A stretch of DNA of 11,471 nt from Blastocatellia bacterium (lineage in GTDB: Bacteria > Acidobacteriota > Blastocatellia > Pyrinomonadales > Pyrinomonadaceae), in assembly GCA_003488005.1 (NCBI GenBank), contig DNND01000047.1, positions 1 to 11,471 of the forward strand. Reading direction: 5' to 3'. The position numbers were made by a program, and so were the translations under genes. Positions 7,218 through 11,471 of the stretch are shown one piece after another (the first letter of the stretch is position 1; every line of letters starts with the position of its first letter). The notes under the pieces were generated by a model. That model searched no databases. It saw only the letters and a list, made by a program, of their open reading frames with translations, and was not told the origin of the DNA.

Positions 7218-7234
7218 TGCGCTAACACACAGAC
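7213..7234. repeat. Inverted repeat with 9-bp arms overlapping the candidate -35
   Basis: GTCTGTGCG and CACACAGAC flank a 4-nt centre (CTAA); the arms pair fully with one wobble. No U-tract follows on either strand, so it does not look like a terminator. Its position over the putative -35 box is that of a repressor operator, but no regulator gene is nearby. Confidence 0.5.
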
Positions 7235-7384
7235 GAAAACGATCCGGGGTCCCTTAAAGGCAGAATGGTGCTTACGCCTTCTTGTTGGCATATGCCCCAT
7301 AGTCATGCTACAGCGGAAGATGTAAGACGCTGCGTTGTGTCTTCTCTGGCCTCTGATGGCGGCCTCGTTTGTTAGCGAATAAGA

Positions 7385-7410
7385 AAGGGCAGCCCCTGAG
7401 GACTGCCCTT
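7385..7410 (-). terminator. Intrinsic terminator of tRNA-Lys
   Basis: AAGGGCAG (7385-7392) pairs perfectly with CTGCCCTT (7403-7410) around a 10-nt loop. On the minus strand the stem runs into TTCTTATTC. It lies 17 bp beyond the tRNA 3' end and fits a rho-independent terminator. Confidence 0.75.
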
Positions 7411-7427
7411 CATTCTTAAGATAGTTT

Positions 7428-7500
<73 letters not shown>

Positions 7501-7512
7501 ACGAATTCAAAC

Positions 7513-7541
7513 AGTCTAAAGTTTCAAGTTCCAAGTTTCAA
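7513..7541 (-). promoter_or_regulatory. Candidate tRNA-Lys promoter inside the heptad repeat
   Basis: TTGAAA (7536-7541, 5 of 6 to the -35 consensus), a 17-nt spacer and TAGACT (7513-7518, 4 of 6) lie on the minus strand, with 12 nt between the -10 and the tRNA 5' end. The -35 is supplied by a heptad unit (TTGAAAC), and the -10 is a degenerate fourth unit. Position and spacing fit a tRNA promoter well. Confidence 0.48.
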
Positions 7542-7585
7542 GTCAGCATTCGTCGGCGAAACTTGAAACCTTAAACTTGCAACTA
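7519..7585. repeat. Inverted heptanucleotide arrays between purA and tRNA-Lys
   Basis: Three 7-nt units AAGTTTC, AAGTTCC, AAGTTTC (7519-7539) face four units GAAACTT, GAAACCT, TAAACTT, GCAACTA (7558-7585). The 21-nt arms 7519-7539 and 7558-7578 are complementary at 18 of 21 positions around an 18-nt loop. The last unit contains the purA stop codon (TAG at 7583-7585). It may also serve as a 3'-end structure for purA mRNA. Confidence 0.82.
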
Positions 7586-8902
7586 ATCGTTGAGCCACGC
7601 GCCGACGGCGGAGTCTTTGACGACGATGGTTTGTGAGCGTTCGGGGCCGGTGGAGACTAATCCAATCTCAACGCCAATCTTTTCAGAAAGAAAATCAACG
7701 TACGCTCGCGCCTCGGTGGGAAGGGAATCCATTTCCGTCATACCAACGGTTGAAGATTGCCAGCCGGGCAATATCGCATAGACCGGTTCAATGCGGCGCA
7801 GGTCCTGGGAAACCGCGGGCAATGATTCACAGGCCCGGCCATCCAGTTTGTAACCAACGCACACTTTGATTTCTACCAGCGCGTCCAACACATCGAGTTT
7901 CGTCAAGGCCACCGAAGTGAAACCGTTAATCTCTGCTGCATAACGAGTCGCAAACGCGTCAAACCAACCGCAGCGGCGCGGGCGTCCGGTTGAGGCGCCG
8001 TATTCTCGGCCCCGTTCGCGAATTAGTTGGCCCATTTCTGCTTCGCCTTCAACCATCTCGGTTGGGAACGGGCCTTCGCCGACACGCGTCGTGTAGGTGC
8101 GCACAATGCCCAGCACGCCGGTCAGGCGATTTGGCGCCAACCCGGAGCCAACGATCGCGCCGCCGGCAACCGTGCTGGACGAAGTGACGAAGGGATATGT
8201 CCCATGATCGACGTCAAGCAGAGTCGCCTGTGCGCCTTCCAATAATATCGATCGGCCATCACGGGCTGCGACATTCAAGAAATGCGTTGTGTCGCTGATG
8301 AAAGCACCGAGACGTTCCGCGAGACGCGAGGTTTCGTCAAAAATTTCATTCGCATCCAATTTGTCCCCACCATACGCCATGATGATCCGGTTGGCGTCTT
8401 CGAGATTGCGTTCGATGCGCGAACGTAATACTTCAGGCACTAACGCGTCGGCCGTGCGGATGCCACGCCGCCCGGCTTTGTCCTCATAAGCTGGACCAAT
8501 GCCGCGCAGGGTTGTCCCAACTTTTTCGTTGCCGAGCCGTTCTTCACTCGTATGGTCCAAAGCGCGGTGATAAGGAAGTATCAAGTGCGCGCGCGAACTG
8601 ATCTTCACTCGCTCGGGAGAAACCTCGATGCCCTGCGTCATCAGTCGATCTGCTTCTTCAAAAAACGCTTTCGGATCGATGACCATGCCGTTGCCCAGCA
8701 CGCAGGTCTTTCCCTTGTGAACAATGCCGGACGGAAGCAGGTGCAGCACAAACGACTTGTCGCCCACCTGGACGGAATGGCCGGCGTTGTGCCCGCCCTG
8801 ATAGCGCGCCACGATGTCGAAGTGTTCGGCAAGCAGATCAACGATCTTGCCTTTTCCTTCGTCGCCCCATTGGGCCCCTATTACTACGATGATTTTGGAC
8901 AT
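7583..8902 (-). CDS. purA: Adenylosuccinate synthetase
   Basis: The 439-aa enzyme joins IMP and aspartate, using GTP, to give adenylosuccinate, the first committed step from IMP to AMP in the cytoplasm. The length is normal for bacterial PurA. Diagnostic motifs are in order: the GTP-binding loop GDEGKGK (13-19) with catalytic D14, the catalytic-histidine motif GGHNAGH (H42), VGTTLRGIGPAYEDK (128-142) for IMP binding, SSSTVAGG (241-248), TTRVGEGPFPTE (271-282), GRPRRCGWFD (306-315), TKLDVLD (334-340) and STGPERSQTI (417-426). The start is the ATG at 8902, at the usual place before SKIIVVIGAQWGDEGKGK. No Shine-Dalgarno is visible: the upstream bases belong to a heptad repeat, and the stop codon lies in another. 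It is 133 bp from trxA and is followed by tRNA-Lys. Confidence 0.98.
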   Translation of the reverse strand: MSKIIVVIGAQWGDEGKGKIVDLLAEHFDIVARYQGGHNAGHSVQVGDKSFVLHLLPSGIVHKGKTCVLGNGMVIDPKAFFEEADRLMTQGIEVSPERVKISSRAHLILPYHRALDHTSEERLGNEKVGTTLRGIGPAYEDKAGRRGIRTADALVPEVLRSRIERNLEDANRIIMAYGGDKLDANEIFDETSRLAERLGAFISDTTHFLNVAARDGRSILLEGAQATLLDVDHGTYPFVTSSSTVAGGAIVGSGLAPNRLTGVLGIVRTYTTRVGEGPFPTEMVEGEAEMGQLIRERGREYGASTGRPRRCGWFDAFATRYAAEINGFTSVALTKLDVLDALVEIKVCVGYKLDGRACESLPAVSQDLRRIEPVYAILPGWQSSTVGMTEMDSLPTEARAYVDFLSEKIGVEIGLVSTGPERSQTIVVKDSAVGAWLND

Positions 8903-9030
8903 TGGTGTTGGGTGGTCAGGGGGTTGGGTGTAGGGTGTCGTTTTGGATGCGGTCTTTTAGGGTTGGTACATTGAATCAGTATTTCATCTTGATAAGCTTC
9001 CTATACCCTACCCGCTTCACCCAACACCCT
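8902..9030. repeat. Inverted heptanucleotide arrays between trxA and purA
   Basis: On the plus strand 8902-8938 reads as 7-nt units of the type (T/A)GGGTGT, with one slip of 1-2 nt in the middle. At 9003-9030 four units in the opposite orientation read ATACCCT, ACCCGCT, TCACCCA, ACACCCT; reversed, these are AGGGTGT, TGGGTGA, AGCGGGT and AGGGTAT. About 64 bp of non-repeat sequence lies between. The left array abuts the purA start codon and may pair with the right array in the mRNA. Confidence 0.72.
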
Positions 9031-9045
9031 GGCTGCTACGCAGCC
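9031..9045. repeat. GCTACGC-core hairpin overlapping the trxA stop
   Basis: GGCTGC, loop TAC, GCAGCC form a perfect 6-bp hairpin. Its core GCTACGC is shared with the small hairpins at 126-142 and 195-209 (inverse at 22-36 and 88-104), but the outer stem bases differ. The trxA stop (9036-9038) and the last two alanine codons lie inside it. Confidence 0.6.
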
Positions 9046-9368
9046 ACATGCTTATCGATCATGCGCGAGATGGCATCTTTCGAAGTTGCGCCGACTACGC
9101 GTTCTTCTTCCTTGCCGCCTTTGAAAAGGATCAAGGTGGGAATGCCCTTGATGCCGTAGCGCTGCGAGATGGACGGGTTGTCGTCGACATTCACTTTCAC
9201 GACGCGCGCGTTAGCCGAATATTTTTCGGCGATGGCATCGACCGTGGGCGCCAGCATGCGGCAGGGCGCGCACCAGGTGGCCCAGAAATCCACCAGCACC
9301 GGCTTGTCTGATTGCAAAACGTCTTGCTCGAAACTGCTGTCGCTAACTTCGCTAACGTGTTCACCCAT
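9036..9368 (-). CDS. trxA: Thioredoxin
   Basis: The 110-aa protein is a single thioredoxin fold of normal length and has no signal peptide, so it is cytoplasmic. It reduces disulfides in target proteins and is recharged by thioredoxin reductase, which is not in the window. The active site reads FWATWCAPC (C33 and C36), the buried aspartate is D27 (VLVDFWA), and the cis-proline is P77 (KGIPTL), followed by LFKGGKE. The start at 9368 is fixed by AAGGAGA (9375-9381), 6 nt upstream. The gene is separated from glgA by a 250-bp repeat-filled spacer, so it may have its own promoter; I found no convincing one. Its last codons are part of a hairpin repeat. Confidence 0.97.
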   Translation of the reverse strand: MGEHVSEVSDSSFEQDVLQSDKPVLVDFWATWCAPCRMLAPTVDAIAEKYSANARVVKVNVDDNPSISQRYGIKGIPTLILFKGGKEEERVVGATSKDAISRMIDKHVAA

Positions 9369-9374
9369 CTACGT

Positions 9375-9381
9375 TCTCCTT
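9375..9381 (-). promoter_or_regulatory. Ribosome binding site of trxA
   Basis: AAGGAGA on the minus strand lies 6 nt before the ATG at 9368. It contrasts with purA and glgA, whose starts are preceded by repeat DNA and have no visible site. Confidence 0.8.
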
Positions 9382-9390
9382 CGTACTTTA

Positions 9391-9592
9391 ACCTTCGCTA
9401 CGCCCTGTAGGGGCGAGATGTCTATAGCTTGATATTGCCTTTAATTCCCGCGCTCCAAAGGAGCGCAATGTGTCTCGATTAATTGCGACTGATTAACGGT
9501 GTGTCTCGCTTCTACCGAGCGAAATCATTTGAGGTGCCCGCTAGGCTATAAACATCTCGCTCCTCCGGAGCGAAGACAACCTATGAAGGTTG
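9391..9592. repeat. Mirror-image four-hairpin element in the glgA-trxA spacer
   Basis: Four related hairpins occur: 9401-9415 (CGCCC/GGGCG), 9450-9466 (GCGCTCC/GGAGCGC), 9506-9522 (TCGCT/AGCGA) and 9557-9573 (TCGCTCC/GGAGCGA). The reverse complement of 9391-9430 aligns with 9543-9583, sharing GCTATA, ACATCTCGC and GGCTATA-type flanks, with a C-G to T-A swap that keeps the stem paired. The two left hairpins are in minus orientation and the two right ones in plus orientation, so the whole is a mirror pair. A further hairpin CAACCT/AGGTTG ends the element at 9577-9592. Together with its flanks it fills most of the 250-bp spacer; no gene is seen there. Confidence 0.75.
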
Positions 9593-9618
9593 CACCTAAA
9601 AACTCGAAACAACTTGGC

Positions 9619-11073
9619 TTAAGACACCACTGCATTTGTTTTCGACTGCACGCCAACCAGTTGCTGATAAAGATCAATGTATTTCTTAGCAGCGGCGTCC
9701 CAGGAATTGTCCTGCGCCATGCCGTTAAGCTGTATCCGTTGCCAAATTTCGGGCTTGCTATAAAAGTAAAGTGCTTCGCGTATTTTATCAAGCAAAGCGC
9801 CGGCATGATACTCGCGAAACTTGAAACCTGTGCCGGTGCCATCCTGCGCATTGAAATTCTCTACCGTGTCGTCGAGGCCGCCGGTCGCTCGCACGATTGG
9901 CACGGTGCCGTAACGCATGCTGTACATCTGGTTCAAACCACAAGGCTCATACTGCGACGGCATCAGAAACATATCCGCGCCGGCTTCTATCTGATGCGCC
10001 AGTGGTTCACCTGCATAGCCTTTGTAAATGCCGACCTGCCGCGACGCCAAGTCGTGCCAGCTTTGCAGAAAGTCTTCGTACTCTTTGGCGCCGGCGCCAA
10101 GCGCGATGAAGAACGATCCGGTCTGCAAAATCGCGTTCGAGAGTTGGCGAATCAGGTCATAGCCTTTTTGCGAAACCAACCGGGAAATGATCGCAATGAC
10201 AGGGCGATTCAAATCTTCGGGCAATGCAAAACGGCGCAGCAGATCACGTTTGCATTCGCGCTTGCCAGTCAAATCTTCAGCGGAAAAGTTGGCGGCGATG
10301 TACGGGTCCGTTTCCGGATTCCACAGATCGTAATCGACGCCGTTGGTGATGCCAACCAGACGCTCGCGGCGCGCGCGCAACAACCAGTCGAGGCCCGCGC
10401 CCTGCTCAGGCGTTTGAATTTCTTCAGCATAACGCCGACTGACGGTGGAAAGAGCGTCAGCCGCGAGCAGGCCCGCCTTCAAAGCCGAAGCCGCACCCTT
10501 GAGCATGAAGTCGTCTTTCTCCGGCGAATCGCCAAAACCCAACCACCAAAGATCTTTTGGATCGAACGTTCCCTGGTAAGCGAGGTTGTGAATTGAGAAG
10601 ACAGTTTTCGTGTTCCTGAAAAATTCGTCATGGCGCCGCCGCGCGCGCAGTTCGCTCATCGCAAAACCGCAGGGCCAGTCGTTGCCATGAATCACATCCG
10701 GTTGCCAGTTGAGTTTTTTTAGGAGAGCAAGAGCGGCGCGCGAAAAAAAGGCATAGCGCTCATGGTCGTTCGCGTAACCATAGATGGAAGGCTTATCGAA
10801 ATAGAGTGCCGCATCAATCAGGTAGGCCGGAGCACCCGCTGCTTCGCTTTGAAAAACGCGAATTGGCGATACGTGCCCGCGCCATTCAACCGCAACGTCT
10901 TCAATGACCTCATTGCTGAGCAGGGCGCGATCAATCTGTTGATGAAGCGGAAGAATGAGCCGCGCGTCCACACCCTGCGCGACTAGCGCTTTTGGCAGCG
11001 CGCCGGCAACGTCAGCGAGCCCGCCGGTTTTGGCGAATGGCACCGCTTCCGATGAAAGAATCGCAATGCGCAT
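9619..11073 (-). CDS. glgA: Glycogen (starch) synthase, GT5 family
   Basis: The 484-aa enzyme transfers glucose from ADP-glucose (in some bacteria UDP-glucose) to the non-reducing end of an alpha-1,4-glucan, building glycogen in the cytoplasm. The length is typical. The N-terminal GT5 half carries the sugar-nucleotide motif KTGGLADV (15-22), VIHGNDWPCG (127-136) and IHNLAYQG (161-168). The C-terminal half has NGVDYDLWNP (244-253), ISRLVSQKG (296-304), MPSQYEPCGL (371-380, with catalytic-region E376) and RATGGLDDTV (395-404). The start at 11073 sits at the usual place before RIAILSSEAVPFAKTGG. No Shine-Dalgarno is visible: the start is 6 bp from a heptad array. No glgB, glgC or glgP is nearby, so this is a stand-alone copy here, 107 bp after rho. 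Confidence 0.96.
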   Translation of the reverse strand: MRIAILSSEAVPFAKTGGLADVAGALPKALVAQGVDARLILPLHQQIDRALLSNEVIEDVAVEWRGHVSPIRVFQSEAAGAPAYLIDAALYFDKPSIYGYANDHERYAFFSRAALALLKKLNWQPDVIHGNDWPCGFAMSELRARRRHDEFFRNTKTVFSIHNLAYQGTFDPKDLWWLGFGDSPEKDDFMLKGAASALKAGLLAADALSTVSRRYAEEIQTPEQGAGLDWLLRARRERLVGITNGVDYDLWNPETDPYIAANFSAEDLTGKRECKRDLLRRFALPEDLNRPVIAIISRLVSQKGYDLIRQLSNAILQTGSFFIALGAGAKEYEDFLQSWHDLASRQVGIYKGYAGEPLAHQIEAGADMFLMPSQYEPCGLNQMYSMRYGTVPIVRATGGLDDTVENFNAQDGTGTGFKFREYHAGALLDKIREALYFYSKPEIWQRIQLNGMAQDNSWDAAAKKYIDLYQQLVGVQSKTNAVVS

Positions 11074-11079
11074 CAGGGA

Positions 11080-11176
11080 AAGGATGAAGGATGAAGGATG
11101 AAAAAGCGGGGGTCAAACAAAAAGACCAAAGGCGGAGGGAGAATTGTTCATCCTTCATCCTTCCGCCTTCATCCTT
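11080..11176. repeat. Inverted heptanucleotide arrays between rho and glgA
   Basis: Three perfect units AAGGATG (11080-11100) face four units CATCCTT, CATCCTT, CCGCCTT, CATCCTT (11149-11176). The degenerate unit CCGCCTT is matched by AAGGCGG at 11129-11135, so it can form its own internal hairpin. The right array ends 4 bp from the rho stop codon and the left array 6 bp from the glgA start, so the repeat takes up almost all of the 107-bp spacer. Confidence 0.88.
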
Positions 11177-11180
11177 TCGT

Positions 11181-11471
11181 TTAGCTTTGCATCGACGCGA
11201 GAAAATCTGCGTTTGACTTGGCCTTTTCGAGCCGTTCGAGCACAACTTCCATTTGCTCAACGGGGGAAAGCGGATTCAAAACGCGACGCATCACCCAGAT
11301 GCGGGCTAAGTCTTCCTTGCTAAGCAGCAACTCTTCTTTACGTGTGCCCGACCGCTGCAAATCAATAGCGGGGAACAGGCGTTTGTCGCTCAGTCTCCGG
11401 TCGAGATGAATTTCCGAGTTGCCGGTACCCTTGAATTCTTCAAAGATGACGTCGTCCATGCGCGAGCCGGT
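11181..11471 (-). CDS. rho: Transcription termination factor Rho, C-terminal part
   Basis: Only the last 96 residues are in the window; the gene continues beyond the right edge. Rho is a hexameric RNA-dependent ATPase that loads on C-rich RNA and stops transcription. The visible part begins with TGSR-MDDVIFEEFKGTGN, then EIHLDRRLSDKRLFPAID, which includes the RNA-contacting R-loop region, and SGTRKEELLL, which carries the arginine of the ATPase subunit interface. The helical C-terminus ends in NADFLASMQS. This segment matches the family throughout, with no break. The stop is TAA at 11181-11183. No intrinsic terminator with a U-tract follows, only the heptad inverted repeat before glgA. Confidence 0.97.
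   Translation of the reverse strand, partial: TGSRMDDVIFEEFKGTGNSEIHLDRRLSDKRLFPAIDLQRSGTRKEELLLSKEDLARIWVMRRVLNPLSPVEQMEVVLERLEKAKSNADFLASMQS

Larger units (their letters stand above)
6943..7384 (-). other. Non-coding stretch between tRNA-Lys terminator and DUF3494 gene, with possible long leader
   Basis: No credible gene is seen in these 442 bp. The contents are: a perfect inverted repeat at 7213-7234, a promoter candidate at 7189-7217, a stem-loop at 7021-7049 (TTAGAAG/CTTCTAA, 15-nt loop), a small 6-bp hairpin TTGAGT/ACTCAA near 7117-7140, and the ribosome binding site. If the promoter is real, the DUF3494 mRNA carries a leader of about 240 nt, long enough for a regulatory RNA. I recognise no known riboswitch consensus in it. 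Confidence 0.4.

Noticed and set aside
9499..10596. A long plus-strand open frame of 365 codons opposite glgA
   Set aside because: It lies wholly antisense to a full-length, motif-complete glgA and its spacer; the translation has no recognisable domain and is a codon-bias shadow.
11080..11176. Short tandem units as a CRISPR array
   Set aside because: The units are 7 nt and contiguous with no spacers, and no cas gene is present.

Overview
The window looks like a chromosomal segment of an Acidobacteriota bacterium, probably Blastocatellia/Pyrinomonadales. This rests on the extracytoplasmic protein with Calx-beta and DUF4214 modules, the secreted caspase-like protease, and the many short palindromic and heptanucleotide repeats between housekeeping genes. 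It is inference from style and was not checked by alignment. Every gene I can support, including the tRNA, is on the minus strand, so transcription runs from high to low coordinates.

Right half (7428-11471), conserved core: the 3' end of rho (transcription terminator), glgA (glycogen synthase), trxA (thioredoxin), purA (adenylosuccinate synthetase) and a tRNA-Lys(UUU) with its own intrinsic terminator. The spacers are 80-250 bp and almost filled by inverted repeats.

Left half (1-7427), accessory and envelope-related: a secreted DUF3494 (ice-binding-like)/Calx-beta/DUF4214 protein with a very strong terminator; a small SLOG-like Rossmann-fold protein; a secreted caspase-like (peptidase C14) protein with a near-ideal sigma-70-type promoter; and a secreted TPR-SLBB (polysaccharide-export-like) protein. 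Three of these four have signal peptides, which points to cell-surface or periplasmic work. Nothing shows that they form one pathway.

The most striking signal lies between the genes. Six of the spacers hold mirror-image repeats. Three (22-209, 4893-4971, 9391-9592) are built from small hairpins in which the second half repeats the first in inverse orientation; in two of them the arms differ by compensatory, pairing-preserving changes. The other three (7519-7585, 8902-9030, 11080-11176) are tandem 7-nt repeats, with a different heptamer at each locus, facing an inverted array of the same heptamer. These arrays touch or include start codons, a stop codon and a probable tRNA promoter. I see no transposase or RAYT gene in the window that would explain them.
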